A stretch of DNA of 64,000 nt from Bacillus fungorum. GTDB taxonomy: Bacteria > Bacillota > Bacilli > Bacillales > Bacillaceae_G. The DNA lies in the NCBI RefSeq assembly GCF_002746455.1, contig NZ_NWUW01000001.1:248001-312000 (forward strand), in the 5' to 3' direction. The first letter of the stretch is position 1. The number at the start of each line of letters is the position of its first letter. Of the stretch, positions 55,390-64,000 are shown one piece after another. The notes under the pieces were generated by a model, which made no database searches, was not told the DNA's origin, and worked only from the letters and a program-made list of their open reading frames with translations. Both the position numbers and the translations under genes were made by a program.

Positions 55390-57453
55390 ATGTTTAAGAA
55401 GATCTTTGGTGTTCTTCAAAAAGTCGGAAAAGCGTTAATGCTTCCAGTAGCGATTTTACCGGCAGCAGGTATTTTACTTGGATTTGGTAATGCATTTCAA
55501 AATCCACAGTTAACAAATGTTATTCCTGCATTAAAAGCAGATTGGTTCGTAATGGTAGCAAAAATTATGGAACAATCTGGTGATATTATTTTCGCTAACC
55601 TTGCATTATTATTCGCAGTTGGGGTAGCAATTGGTTTAGCTGGTGGAGATGGAGTAGCTGGTTTGGCAGCATTCGTCGGCTACTTAATTATGAACAAAAC
55701 GATGAGTGTGTTCTTAGAAGTAGATAAGCTAGTAAAAGTAACAAGTTCTGGAGCAGACCCAGTAAAAATTGGATTTGCAGATCCAGCATATGCAAACGTA
55801 TTAGGAATTCCAACGCTACAAACTGGAGTGTTTGGTGGTATTATCGTCGGTATAGTAGCGGCATATTGCTACAATAAATACTTCAACATTGAATTACCAT
55901 CATACTTAGGTTTCTTCGCAGGTAAGCGTTTCGTACCGATCGCAACTGCAACATTCTCTTTAGTAGTAGGTATTATCATGTGTTTCATTTGGCCATACAT
56001 TCAAGGTGGCTTAAATACGTTCTCACATCAAATGATTGATGCAAATAGAACATTAGCGGCATTCATATTCGGTTTAATTGAACGTTCATTAATTCCATTT
56101 GGATTACATCACATTTTCTATTCACCGTTCTGGTTCGAATTCGGTCAGTACACAAATGCAGCTGGCGAATTAATCCGTGGTGACCAAAAAATCTTTATGG
56201 CACAGTTAAAAGACGGTGTAGAATTAACAGCAGGTACATTTACAACTGGTAAATATCCGTTCATGATGTTCGGTCTTCCAGCAGCAGCTTTAGCAATGTA
56301 CCATGAAGCACGTCCAGAAAATAAAAAATTAGCAGCAGGTATTTTAGGTTCTGCTGCATTAACATCTTTCTTAACAGGTATTACAGAACCACTTGAATTT
56401 TCATTCTTATTCGTAGCACCAGTACTATTCGGAATTCATGCCGTATTCGCTGGTCTATCATTTATGACAATGCAAATTTTAGGTGTTAAAATTGGTATGA
56501 CATTCTCTGGTGGTTTAATCGACTTTATGTTATTCGGTGTACTACCAGGCCGTACAGCATGGTGGTGGGTAATTATTGTTGGTCTTGTACTAGCTGTTAT
56601 TTACTACTTCGGATTCCGCTTTGCAATCCGTAAATGGGATCTAAAAACACCTGGTCGTGAAGTAGCAAATGCTAATGACGGTGCAGGGAAAGCAGAAGCT
56701 GGTGAACTTCCTCGTGAAGTATTAGTAGCACTTGGTGGTAAAGAAAACATTGCTTCTTTAGACGCTTGTATTACTCGTTTACGTGTTCAAGTTAACGAAC
56801 AAAAGAATGTAAACAAAGATCGCTTAAAAGAGCTTGGTGCAGCGGGTGTACTTGAAGTTGGAAATAACATTCAAGCTATTTTTGGACCGAAATCTGACAC
56901 ATTAAAATCACAAATTCATGATATTATGTCAGGTCGTACACCTCATGTTGAAAAAGAAGAGCCTGTAGAAGTAGAAGAAGCTCCTCAGCAAGTTGATGCA
57001 AACGAAACAATCGTTTCACCAATTGAAGGGAAAATCTTACCGATTACAGAAGTACCTGATCAAGTATTCTCAGGGAAAATGATGGGAGACGGATTTGCAA
57101 TCGAGCCAACAGAAGGAACAGTAGTTTCTCCAGTTAACGGTGAGATCGTGAACGTATTCCCAACAAAGCATGCAATTGGTATTCAATCTGAAGGCGGAAA
57201 AGAAATTTTAATCCACTTTGGTATTGATACTGTAAAATTAAATGGTGAAGGTTTTGAAGCACTTGTAGCACAAGGCGACAAAGTGAAACAAGGACAACCA
57301 TTATTAAAGGTAGATCTTGCATTTGTAAAAGAAAATGCACCATCTATCATTACACCAATTGTCTTTACGAATTTACAACAAGGGCAACAAGTCGAATTGA
57401 AAAAAGATGGAAATGTCAAGAAGGGCGAAAACGCTATTATTGACATTCAGTAG
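55390..57453 (+). CDS. ptsG: PTS glucose-specific enzyme IICBA
   Basis: 687 residues. IIC membrane domain (about 1-400; ends with [19 protein letters not shown]), IIB domain with phosphorylated Cys in [14 protein letters not shown] (about 460), IIA domain with [14 protein letters not shown] (phosphorylated His region) and FPTKHAIGI. Transports and phosphorylates glucose. ATG at 55390 gives the family start [26 protein letters not shown]; the frame reaches 57 bases further upstream into the leader. Confidence 0.96.
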   Translation: MFKKIFGVLQKVGKALMLPVAILPAAGILLGFGNAFQNPQLTNVIPALKADWFVMVAKIMEQSGDIIFANLALLFAVGVAIGLAGGDGVAGLAAFVGYLIMNKTMSVFLEVDKLVKVTSSGADPVKIGFADPAYANVLGIPTLQTGVFGGIIVGIVAAYCYNKYFNIELPSYLGFFAGKRFVPIATATFSLVVGIIMCFIWPYIQGGLNTFSHQMIDANRTLAAFIFGLIERSLIPFGLHHIFYSPFWFEFGQYTNAAGELIRGDQKIFMAQLKDGVELTAGTFTTGKYPFMMFGLPAAALAMYHEARPENKKLAAGILGSAALTSFLTGITEPLEFSFLFVAPVLFGIHAVFAGLSFMTMQILGVKIGMTFSGGLIDFMLFGVLPGRTAWWWVIIVGLVLAVIYYFGFRFAIRKWDLKTPGREVANANDGAGKAEAGELPREVLVALGGKENIASLDACITRLRVQVNEQKNVNKDRLKELGAAGVLEVGNNIQAIFGPKSDTLKSQIHDIMSGRTPHVEKEEPVEVEEAPQQVDANETIVSPIEGKILPITEVPDQVFSGKMMGDGFAIEPTEGTVVSPVNGEIVNVFPTKHAIGIQSEGGKEILIHFGIDTVKLNGEGFEALVAQGDKVKQGQPLLKVDLAFVKENAPSIITPIVFTNLQQGQQVELKKDGNVKKGENAIIDIQ

Positions 57454-57479
57454 GAATTTGACGCAAAATGTTTATAATT

Positions 57480-57517
57480 ATAATAGGCGATGTGGTTGAC
57501 CGAACATCGCCTATTAT
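57480..57517 (+). terminator. Hairpin between ptsG and ptsH
   Basis: ataataggcgatgt / acatcgcctattat with a 10-base loop and no T-run. Could be an intrinsic stop, a partial attenuator or a stabiliser. Confidence 0.6.
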
Positions 57518-57588
57518 ATACAATAGATGATGTAGTACTCACGTCTATACAACTAAAAAATACTGTAATTTAAAGGAGATAAATTATC

Positions 57589-57852
57589 ATGGAAAAAATC
57601 TTTAAAGTAACTAGCGACTCAGGAATTCATGCTCGTCCAGCAACTCTACTTGTAAACACTGCAAGCAAATTTGGTTCTGACATTAACTTAGAGTATAACG
57701 GAAAGAACGTTAACTTAAAATCAATCATGGGCGTTATGTCTTTAGGTATTCAACAAGGCGCAGAAATTAAAATCACTGCAAATGGTGATGATGCAGCTCA
57801 AGCACTAGCAGCTATCGAAGAAACTATGAAAAACGAAGGATTAGGAGAATAA
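57589..57852 (+). CDS. ptsH: HPr phosphocarrier protein
   Basis: 87 residues. His14 in [14 protein letters not shown] is phosphorylated by enzyme I; Ser45 in [12 protein letters not shown] is the HPr kinase site for catabolite control. Site aaaggagat before ATG. Its stop overlaps the ptsI start by one base (TAATG). Confidence 0.97.
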   Translation: MEKIFKVTSDSGIHARPATLLVNTASKFGSDINLEYNGKNVNLKSIMGVMSLGIQQGAEIKITANGDDAAQALAAIEETMKNEGLGE

Positions 57853-59564
57853 TGACTCTTAACATTCAAGGGATCGCTGCATCAAGTGGGATTGCTATTG
57901 CAAAGGCTTTCAGACTTGAAAATCCTGAATTTAACATTGAAAAGAAATCAATTACAAACGAAGCTGCAGAAATTGCACGCTTAGACGCTGCGCTTGAGAA
58001 AGCAAAAACTGAATTAGAAGCTATTAAGGACCACGCTTTTGCTGAGCTAGGTGCTGATAAAGCTGCGATCTTTGAAGCACATTTATTAGTGTTAAATGAT
58101 CCAGAACTAGTAAACCCAGTAAAAGATAAAGTAAATAGTGAAAAAGTAAATGCTGAATTTGCAATGGATGAAGTTGCATCAATGTTTATTTCTATGTTTG
58201 AAAATATGGATAACGAATATATGAAAGAACGTGCTGCGGACATTCGTGACGTAACAAAACGTGTTCTTGCACATTTACTAGGAATTAACTTCTCAAATCC
58301 TGGTACAATTTCTGAAGAAGTAATCATCATTGCTGAAGATTTAACACCATCTGATACAGCTCAGTTAAACCGCAAATATGCAAAAGGTTTCACTACTGAT
58401 ATCGGTGGACGTACATCTCACTCTGCAATTATGGCTCGCTCTATGGAAATTCCGGCTGTTGTTGGTACGAAAGTTGTTATGGAGAAAATCCAAAACGGCA
58501 ATATCGTAATCATCGATGGTTTAGATGGAGAAGTAATTGTAAATCCATCAGAAGAAACTCTTCGCTCGTTTGAAGAAAAGAAAGCGAAATTTGAAGAGCA
58601 AAAAGCTGAATGGGCAAAATTAAAAGACCAAGCTACTGTCACAAGTGATGGACATCACGTTGAGCTTGTTGCAAATATCGGAACACCAAATGATGTACAA
58701 GGTATTATCGATAATGGCGGAGAAGGCGTTGGTTTATACCGTACAGAATTCTTATACATGGGCCGTGACAATCTTCCAACAGAAGAAGAGCAGTTCGAAG
58801 CTTATAAAGCAGTTCTTGAAGGTGTAAAAGAAGGTCAACCTGTTGTTGTTCGTACACTTGACATCGGTGGAGATAAAGAACTTCCATACTTACATTTACC
58901 AAAAGAAATGAACCCATTCTTAGGATACCGTGCAATTCGCTTATGTCTTGATGAGCAAGATGTGTTCCGTACACAACTTCGTGCATTACTTCGTGCTAGC
59001 GTATACGGTAACTTAAAAATTATGTTCCCAATGATTGCAACTCTTGATGAGTTCCGTCAAGCGAAAGCGATCTTATTAGAAGAGAAAGCGAAACTTGTAG
59101 AAGCGGGTACAACTATTTCTGATTCTATTGAAGTTGGTATGATGGTTGAGATCCCAGCTTCAGCAGTATTAGCAGACCAATTTGCAAAAGAAGTTGATTT
59201 CTTCTCTATTGGAACAAATGACTTAATCCAATACACAATGGCTGCAGATCGTATGAACGAGCAAGTATCATACTTATACCAACCATATAACCCATCTATT
59301 TTACGTCTCGTAAAAATGGTTATCGATGCTGCTCATAAAGAAGGCAAATGGGCTGGTATGTGTGGTGAGATGGCGGGAGATTCACTTGCTATCCCATTAT
59401 TATTAGGATTAGGTTTAGATGAGTTCAGTATGAGTGCAACATCTATTCTTCCTGCAAGAACACAACTAAGCAAGTTGTCAAAAGCAGAAATGGAAAGATT
59501 AGCAGAAAAAGCATTAACGATGTCAACTGCTGAAGAAGTTGTTGAACTAGTTAAAAGCATATAA
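57852..59564 (+). CDS. ptsI: PTS enzyme I (phosphoenolpyruvate-protein phosphotransferase)
   Basis: 570 residues. Active His in [24 protein letters not shown]-binding barrel with [58 protein letters not shown] and [11 protein letters not shown] with the catalytic Cys. Overlaps ptsH by one base. Confidence 0.97.
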   Translation: MTLNIQGIAASSGIAIAKAFRLENPEFNIEKKSITNEAAEIARLDAALEKAKTELEAIKDHAFAELGADKAAIFEAHLLVLNDPELVNPVKDKVNSEKVNAEFAMDEVASMFISMFENMDNEYMKERAADIRDVTKRVLAHLLGINFSNPGTISEEVIIIAEDLTPSDTAQLNRKYAKGFTTDIGGRTSHSAIMARSMEIPAVVGTKVVMEKIQNGNIVIIDGLDGEVIVNPSEETLRSFEEKKAKFEEQKAEWAKLKDQATVTSDGHHVELVANIGTPNDVQGIIDNGGEGVGLYRTEFLYMGRDNLPTEEEQFEAYKAVLEGVKEGQPVVVRTLDIGGDKELPYLHLPKEMNPFLGYRAIRLCLDEQDVFRTQLRALLRASVYGNLKIMFPMIATLDEFRQAKAILLEEKAKLVEAGTTISDSIEVGMMVEIPASAVLADQFAKEVDFFSIGTNDLIQYTMAADRMNEQVSYLYQPYNPSILRLVKMVIDAAHKEGKWAGMCGEMAGDSLAIPLLLGLGLDEFSMSATSILPARTQLSKLSKAEMERLAEKALTMSTAEEVVELVKSI

Positions 59565-59569
59565 TCAAT

Positions 59570-59609
59570 AAAAAACCTGAGTCGATTTGAAATCGGTCTC
59601 AGGTTTTTT
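59570..59609 (+). terminator. Terminator after ptsI
   Basis: aaaaaacctgag / ctcaggtttttt with an inner stem cgattt / aaatcg. Confidence 0.92.
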
Positions 59610-59660
59610 CTATGAGAAAAGTGAATCTTATTTTCTTACTATAGAAGATAAGGAACAGAA

Positions 59661-60017
59661 TTAGATAGCGATAGCAACGATATCAGTTGGGCATACACGT
59701 AAAATACCAGTAAAAGTATTGTTGTGACGGTTCTTATCATCTTTATTGTTATCTTTATGATCTTTGTCATGACGAGCTAAAGCAGAGAAAAGAGCAACAC
59801 CGTTACAGAATCCTTCAAAAATTACATTGCGGAATGATTCGTGACCTCTAATGATTAAAAGAGAAAGTTCTGTTCCAACTGAAATGCTAGCAAGTACGTT
59901 ACATACAGCTGGTTGTTGTGGTCTAACTACTTCTCTCTCTTTTTCACGATGGTTGTGCTCTCTTTCACGATGATGACAGTCTCTAAAGTTATCACAGCAT
60001 CCAAATGATCCAAACAT
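59661..60017 (-). CDS. Probable spore-coat or exosporium protein
   Basis: 118 residues from ATG at 60017; ATGs at 60026 and 60038 are alternatives. Cys/His-rich head (GSFGCCDNFRDCHHREREH), then PQQPAVCNVLASISVGTELSLLIIRGHESFRNVIFEGFCNGVALFSALA, a charged K/D/N/H insert (DKDHKDNNKDDKNRHNN) and a C-terminal FTGILRVCPTDIVAIAI. Composition resembles cross-linked spore surface proteins; I cannot name the family. A SigK-like promoter upstream supports late mother-cell expression. Confidence 0.65.
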   Translation of the reverse strand: MFGSFGCCDNFRDCHHREREHNHREKEREVVRPQQPAVCNVLASISVGTELSLLIIRGHESFRNVIFEGFCNGVALFSALARHDKDHKDNNKDDKNRHNNTFTGILRVCPTDIVAIAI

Positions 60018-60043
60018 AATCCTCATCACCCCCTTCACACTTA

Positions 60044-60069
60044 TAATCTATGTAAGTTCAGTAGTTGGT
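60044..60069 (-). promoter_or_regulatory. SigK-like promoter of the spore-surface gene
   Basis: On the minus strand CATAGATTA (60044-60052) fits the SigK -10 CATANNNTA, with an AC dinucleotide 15 bases upstream (60068-60069). Confidence 0.55.
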
Positions 60070-60213
60070 GATTGGACAGAGCGTGGAATTTTTCTAGGGG
60101 ATTTTCTCATTTTAAAAGACTAGGTGGGTATTTAGTAAGGAATGATGTTTAAAATAGGGGAAGTATCACAAAAAAAATGTAAAGACCACCGGAATGAATG
60201 AAATAGGTAGCCT

Positions 60214-60432
60214 TTACACTTTTTTGCTTTTATATAAAACGATGATATATACAGGAAGAGCTAAGAGTAGTGGTAGAATGGATCGTGCAGTATGTTTTTC
60301 TGATTCTAATTGAAACGCTTCTTCTTTTGGAAATTGTAATACTGAAATGTTTGCAGCATCGCCAATAAAATATAGAAGCAGTACAGTTACTATGTAACAT
60401 AAAAGTGCAATAAAGCTTCCGTATGAACTCAA
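60214..60432 (-). CDS. Small membrane protein, function unknown
   Basis: 72 residues, TTG start behind gagaggg. Two hydrophobic helices (residues 8-24 and 51-67) around a polar loop; basic end YKSKKV. No family recognised. Isolated gene. Confidence 0.65.
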   Translation of the reverse strand: MSSYGSFIALLCYIVTVLLLYFIGDAANISVLQFPKEEAFQLESEKHTARSILPLLLALPVYIIVLYKSKKV

Positions 60433-60626
60433 TGAAAATCCCTCTCTTGTTATCTATTTGTTATCATTGTATCATAATTGTAACAAAAACACACGGTTAT
60501 ATTTCGGTGTTTTAACAAAATTCGACACAAAACGCCATTTTTGTATATGGAAATAGCATAAAATTTACTATTTTTTTATGTATTGATGTCGAATAATACA
60601 TTGTAATATTACGGATGTGTGACAGA
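60433..60626. other. Intergenic region upstream of the small membrane gene
   Basis: AT-rich 190 bases; no gene, operator or terminator that I can support other than the promoter expected for the small membrane protein. Confidence 0.4.
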
Positions 60627-60683
60627 ACAGAACAGAAAAGAAACGAAGGTAATGAAATTACCTTCGTTTCTTTTCTGTTCTGT
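60627..60683. repeat. 26-bp perfect inverted repeat (hairpin)
   Basis: Left arm acagaacagaaaagaaacga ... ggtaa (60627-60652) and right arm 60658-60683 are perfectly complementary around a 5-base loop. Possibly the terminator of the nitroreductase gene on the minus strand, though longer than usual. Confidence 0.75.
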
Positions 60684-60722
60684 ATTAACGGGCAGTAAGT
60701 CCCCTACTGATTAAAGTTATAC
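60684..60722. repeat. Internally deleted bcr1-like repeat, copy 3
   Basis: attaacgggcagtaagtccc is the left end and tactgattaaagttatac the right end of the element seen at 16164 and 21101; the roughly 100-base interior is missing. It is followed by tttat at 60723-60727, the typical flank, which overlaps the nitroreductase stop codon by one base. Confidence 0.7.
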
Positions 60723-60726
60723 TTTA

Positions 60727-61344
60727 TTATTTTGCCCATTCACTCACTTGCTCTACGCTCATTCGTGGTGCAGGATGGCCTTTTAAAGTTGATTCACCAA
60801 TTGTAATAAGCATAATTGGTACGTAACGAGATGAAACATTGAATTTTTCTGTAAGTGCTTGAGGGTTGAAACCACCAATAGCACAAGTATCCCAGCCAGT
60901 TGCTTTAGCTGCAAGCATAAGTTGCATTGCTGCTAAAGATGCATTTGAAAAAGCTGCATCTCTTGGGAATTGCTCACGAGCATATGCAGACTCAATATTT
61001 TTAGCTAAGCGCTCTTTTGCTTCTTCTTTCATAAATCCTTGTTCTACAATTGGACCATAAACTGGTTCAACGTTTTTATAAGCTTCTAAATCACCTAAAA
61101 TAGCGACTACAGCAGAAGCATCAAGAATTTGTTGCTGGTTATAAGCAATTGGATGTAATCGTTTCTGTACATCTTGACCTTGGAATACAAGGAATTTCCA
61201 GTGCTGCAAGTTCCAAGCAGAAGGTGCTTGAGCAGCGCCCTTTAAAATCTCGTGTAACTCTGTAGATGAAATTTCTTTCTCTGGGTTGAATGCACGTGTA
61301 GATGTGCGTTCGTATAGAACATTAAAAAAGTTGTTGTTTGTCAT
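60727..61344 (-). CDS. Nitroreductase-family NAD(P)H oxidoreductase (YodC-like)
   Basis: 205 residues. ERTSTRAFNPEKEISSTEL carries the FMN-phosphate Arg pair, APSAWNLQHWKF the FMN binding loop, MQLMLAAKATGWDTCAIGGFN the NAD(P)H region. Likely reduces quinones, nitroaromatics or azo dyes. Site ttggaggat before ATG. Operator-like repeat upstream. Confidence 0.9.
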   Translation of the reverse strand: MTNNNFFNVLYERTSTRAFNPEKEISSTELHEILKGAAQAPSAWNLQHWKFLVFQGQDVQKRLHPIAYNQQQILDASAVVAILGDLEAYKNVEPVYGPIVEQGFMKEEAKERLAKNIESAYAREQFPRDAAFSNASLAAMQLMLAAKATGWDTCAIGGFNPQALTEKFNVSSRYVPIMLITIGESTLKGHPAPRMSVEQVSEWAK

Positions 61345-61399
61345 TATATATCCTCCAAATTACATATTAAATTATGAAAAAATATATGTAATATATTCT

Positions 61400-61416
61400 A
61401 CTTACATTTTGTAAGT
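61400..61416. promoter_or_regulatory. Candidate YodB/HxlR-type operator upstream of the nitroreductase gene
   Basis: acttac-atttt-gtaagt is a perfect inverted repeat starting about 14 bases downstream of the -10 box. It resembles the TACT-N-TTTGTAAGTA type of YodB sites as I recall. The regulator is not encoded in this window. Confidence 0.6.
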
Positions 61417-61429
61417 TATCGAATTTAAG

Positions 61430-61457
61430 AATATAATATCTTTATTTTAATTGTCAA
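61430..61457 (-). promoter_or_regulatory. SigA promoter of the nitroreductase gene
   Basis: Minus strand TTGACA (61452-61457), 16 bases, TATATT (61430-61435). Confidence 0.8.
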
Positions 61458-61675
61458 GTTTTAAAGAGGAAGCTAGGGCATTCATACAAACGATACAATT
61501 CCTATAATCATACACTAAAAAAGGAATTTATAGAGTAAAAAAGCGAAGAGAACATTCTCAATTAGCTTGTTAACATGTATCCCTCACTTATTAAAGTTTT
61601 TAGAGTACATTCTTTTATAAAATGTTTGTGAGGAATTCAGTAGAACAAGATATATGAAGTGAGTGAAGACTAGTG

Positions 61676-62968
61676 ATGAACATACTACATTTTTTATTAG
61701 AGAATACGGTTTTCCAAAATGTATTACAAGATCTTCAGTTAAATGTCCTTTATATAGAAAATGGATGCACACATCAACAAACGATAGAAAATATCCATCC
61801 AAAATGTATGTTTATAGCAAATAGTTTTGAAGAAGGGGAATTGTTGTTTCAGAGGACTAAACCACATATTGTAATTGTGTATGTAACAGAATTTTCTCAA
61901 ATAAAATATATAAAAAATATGTATAATCCACAGAGTACTTTTATTGTTATTTGGGATCAACAGATAACAAGCGAGTTTGCAGAGGTGCTTACGTTAGGAA
62001 TACGTAATATTGTGATAGCCCCTGTGACTCCACAAATAGTGTTAGAGGAAGTAAATAAGAGTTTGTATCAGCTTTCTTTAGTACGACAAGTAAGTTTGCA
62101 ACAAGAACTACTTCAAACGATGTTTGATTTTCAAAATGACCTATTATTTATAGTAGAAGACGATGAGATTGTTGATTGTAATACAAATTTTTTAGAGTTT
62201 TTCGGATATGAAAATTTGTTTGCCTATCGTGAGCAACATTTAGTATTTGCTGAACATTTTATTAAAGAAAACGGATACTATTCAACAACTCATGATATAA
62301 CATGGTTAGATGATACATTATCATATGATAGAAGAATTAGGATGTCCAATTATGAAGGGGAAGTGTCAACCTTTTTATTGCGTGCGACACAATTGCCAGA
62401 AGATTTATCAAGATTTATTGTGAAATGTACAGAGATTACAGAATTAGATACAATCTATCAAGAACAAGAAAGGCTTGCTATGATAGATTCGTTAACAGAG
62501 ATTTATAATCGTTTGAAGTTCCAACAAATACTAGAGGCAGAATGGGATAATGCGATGCGTAACAAGGAAAACATAGCACTTATTTTATTTGATATAGATA
62601 ATTTTAAAACAGTAAATGACACGTATGGCCATGATTTTGGTGACTTAGCATTAATTCAGCTTGCAGAGCTTATGAAATCTAAAGTGGAGCAGCGACATGT
62701 ATTTGCAAGGTGGGGAGGAGAAGAATTTATTATATTAGTAACTAATACAGTAGAAAAAGAAGCATTTCAGGTTGCGGAATCATTACGGTTTTTCATTGAA
62801 ACAAAGCAATTCTCAGGGATTTCGAAATTAACAGCGAGTTTTGGAGTCGCATTATATGAACAAGGGATTACAAGAGAAGAATTAATGCAAAGAGCGGATA
62901 TTGCATTATATGAAGCGAAAAAAAATGGGAAAAATCAAGTGTGTGTATATAGAAAAGAAAAAAAGTGA
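61676..62968 (+). CDS. Diguanylate cyclase with degenerate receiver-like and PAS domains
   Basis: 430 residues from ATG at 61676 (GTG one codon upstream possible). N-terminal 130 residues have a response-regulator-like pattern (PHIVIVYVTEFSQI ... IVIWDQ ... LGIRNIVIAPVTPQIVLEEVN) but no phospho-acceptor Asp cluster. PAS about 145-250. GGDEF domain about 265-430 with IDSLTEIYNRLKF, FDIDNFKTVNDTYGHDFGD, active site ARWGGEEFIIL. The upstream RxxD inhibitory site is absent. Makes cyclic di-GMP. Confidence 0.88.
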   Translation: MNILHFLLENTVFQNVLQDLQLNVLYIENGCTHQQTIENIHPKCMFIANSFEEGELLFQRTKPHIVIVYVTEFSQIKYIKNMYNPQSTFIVIWDQQITSEFAEVLTLGIRNIVIAPVTPQIVLEEVNKSLYQLSLVRQVSLQQELLQTMFDFQNDLLFIVEDDEIVDCNTNFLEFFGYENLFAYREQHLVFAEHFIKENGYYSTTHDITWLDDTLSYDRRIRMSNYEGEVSTFLLRATQLPEDLSRFIVKCTEITELDTIYQEQERLAMIDSLTEIYNRLKFQQILEAEWDNAMRNKENIALILFDIDNFKTVNDTYGHDFGDLALIQLAELMKSKVEQRHVFARWGGEEFIILVTNTVEKEAFQVAESLRFFIETKQFSGISKLTASFGVALYEQGITREELMQRADIALYEAKKNGKNQVCVYRKEKK

Positions 62969-62972
62969 TTTT

Positions 62973-63003
62973 TCGCAACAAATTGTTGCGATTTTTTTTT
63001 TTT
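62973..63003 (+). terminator. Terminator after the diguanylate cyclase gene
   Basis: tcgcaaca / tgttgcga hairpin followed by 11-12 T. Confidence 0.9.
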
Positions 63004-63055
63004 GTTTGATAATAGAAGATGGGGGTTATGAACGAAGGAATTATGGAGGAACAAC

Positions 63056-64000
63056 ATGATAAAAAAAATAGTGACGATGGCTTTGCTGTCTGCTGTAGTT
63101 TGTGGTGGAGTATACTATTTTCTCTATAATACCAATATAAAGGAAAGCACTGTATTAACAACTAATGTGAATCCTATTATTGAATCGGAAGTACAAGAGA
63201 ATATAGAAGAAAAAGAAGAACAGCAAATTGATTATGCTAGTATATCTCAAAAGTTAGATCAATATTTAATAGGAAAGCAATTTAATGGAACAGTTTTAGT
63301 AACAGATAAAGAGCATGTTATATTGAATAAAGGATATGGATACGCTGATGTTCAAAATAAGATAGAGAATACGCCTCAAACAAAATATCGTGTCGGTTCT
63401 ATTACGAAAACAGTCGTGGCTACATCTATTTTGCAGCTGCAGGAACAAGGGAAGCTAAATATTCAAGATAATGTAAATAAATATATTCCCTCTTTTCCAG
63501 TAGATAAAAATATCACCTTATATCATTTGTTAACACACACATCAGGTTTACCGGAAAGTGGAAAAGGGAAAGTGAATGCGGCTTCCCGTAAAAATTTAGT
63601 AAATTGGATTGGAAGTCAAACATTAGAATTTCCACCAGGCGCAGGCTGGAGATATACAGATTATAATTATATGGTGCTTGCCTATATTATAGAAAGTATA
63701 TCAAAAAAACCTTTAGGAGATTACATAAAAGAAAATATATTTACTAAAGCAGAGATGCATGAATCTGGTATGGGAAATATGGCTGAGGGAGATCAGTATT
63801 TTACTAAAGGATATGTAAAGAAAGAGAATGTACTTGAACCTGCACAGAAATTATTAATGGATTGGTTATATGGATGCGGTGAGATGTATACGACAGTTAG
63901 AGATATGAAGAAATTAGACGAAGCGATTATAAATGGGAAACTTCTTTCTGAACAAAGTATACAAGCGATGTTTTCACCTTCATCAGAACGAAAATATGCA
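63056..64000 (+). CDS. Serine beta-lactamase-like / penicillin-binding protein (AmpC fold), 3' end outside window
   Basis: 315 residues seen, frame still open at the edge. Signal or membrane anchor at residues 1-24 (VTMALLSAVVCGGVYYFLY). Then a linker and a beta-lactamase-fold domain: SxxK in VGSITKTVVATSILQLQEQGKL, LLTHTSGLPE, YTDYNYMVLAYIIESI (YxN). Typical of secreted D-aminopeptidase, esterase or carboxypeptidase-like enzymes rather than clinical beta-lactamases. Site ggagga before ATG. Confidence 0.9.
   Translation, partial: MIKKIVTMALLSAVVCGGVYYFLYNTNIKESTVLTTNVNPIIESEVQENIEEKEEQQIDYASISQKLDQYLIGKQFNGTVLVTDKEHVILNKGYGYADVQNKIENTPQTKYRVGSITKTVVATSILQLQEQGKLNIQDNVNKYIPSFPVDKNITLYHLLTHTSGLPESGKGKVNAASRKNLVNWIGSQTLEFPPGAGWRYTDYNYMVLAYIIESISKKPLGDYIKENIFTKAEMHESGMGNMAEGDQYFTKGYVKKENVLEPAQKLLMDWLYGCGEMYTTVRDMKKLDEAIINGKLLSEQSIQAMFSPSSERKYA

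Noticed and set aside
1..64000. CRISPR arrays, tRNA or rRNA genes, prophage, toxin-antitoxin pairs
   Set aside because: No regularly spaced repeats, no cloverleaf or rRNA-like sequence, no phage structural genes and no typical paired small genes were found.
63056..64000. Clinical class A or C beta-lactamase
   Set aside because: The motifs fit the broad AmpC-like serine hydrolase family; the KTG region is outside the window and the rest resembles Bacillus penicillin-binding-protein-like esterases, so resistance cannot be claimed.

Overview
The window is a low-GC chromosomal segment from a member of the Bacillus cereus group. Three things support this. The gene order closely follows the Bacillus subtilis yqk-fur-xerD-drm-dacF-spoIIA-spoVA-ppiB-scpAB block. 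A complete sporulation gene set is present (spoIIM, spoIIA operon, spoVA operon, mciZ, a YjcZ-type peptide). Short dispersed repeats look like bcr1, with TTTAT-type target duplications, which as I recall are restricted to the B. cereus group. I see no rRNA, tRNA, CRISPR array, prophage, insertion sequence or transposase.

Layout. 1-5100: end of bioB, a small secreted protein, and the ribD-ribE-ribBA-ribH riboflavin operon on the minus strand behind an FMN riboswitch. 5300-20200: small conserved genes (CDGSH protein, yqkC, yqkD, yqkE, yqkF, mciZ, nudF) mixed with accessory genes (LacI regulator, antiporter-like permease, hydrolase, secreted 5'-nucleotidase, GrpB-like protein, aldo/keto reductases, acetyltransferases), then spoIIM, fur, yqzK, xerD. 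20300-29400: YtkA-like lipoprotein, drm-pupG-pdp nucleoside salvage, CorA transporter, NCS2 purine permease, SIMPL protein, MarR regulator, orphan secreted protein. 29346-33846: a self-contained GntR/ABC transporter operon (YtrA/YtrB-like) with three paralogous permeases in tandem. 34013-43734: dacF, spoIIAA-spoIIAB-sigF, an NSS transporter with its MetS-type small subunit, and the seven-gene spoVA operon. 43849-50352: HAD phosphatase, ypuA, ppiB, ribT, ypuF, a YjcZ-type peptide, scpA, scpB and a ComEC-like secreted metallo-beta-lactamase-fold protein. 50554-59564: nagA-nagB-nagR, a second HAD phosphatase, glcT and the ptsG-ptsH-ptsI glucose PTS genes. 59661-64000: a probable spore-surface protein, a small membrane protein, a nitroreductase, a GGDEF diguanylate cyclase and the start of a serine beta-lactamase-like protein.

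How genes work together. FMN represses the rib operon through the riboswitch and a terminator just before ribD. SpoIIAA, SpoIIAB and SigF form the forespore sigma-factor switch; SpoIIM and MciZ act in the mother cell; SpoVA proteins move dipicolinic acid. NagA and NagB convert N-acetylglucosamine-6-P to fructose-6-P under NagR. GlcT antiterminates the ptsG leader, and PtsI and PtsH feed phosphate to PtsG. Drm, PupG and Pdp recover pentose phosphates from nucleosides.

Novelty. This is mainly conserved core chromosome and I found no clear new multi-gene system. The points most worth a second look are: a bcr1 insertion that supplies the stop codon of mciZ; a deleted bcr1 copy beside a 26-bp perfect hairpin; the relocated rib operon with ribT left behind; the three-permease Ytr-like cassette with its operator; several unassigned palindromic operators; and a fused HTH plus ribbon-helix-helix-like protein.
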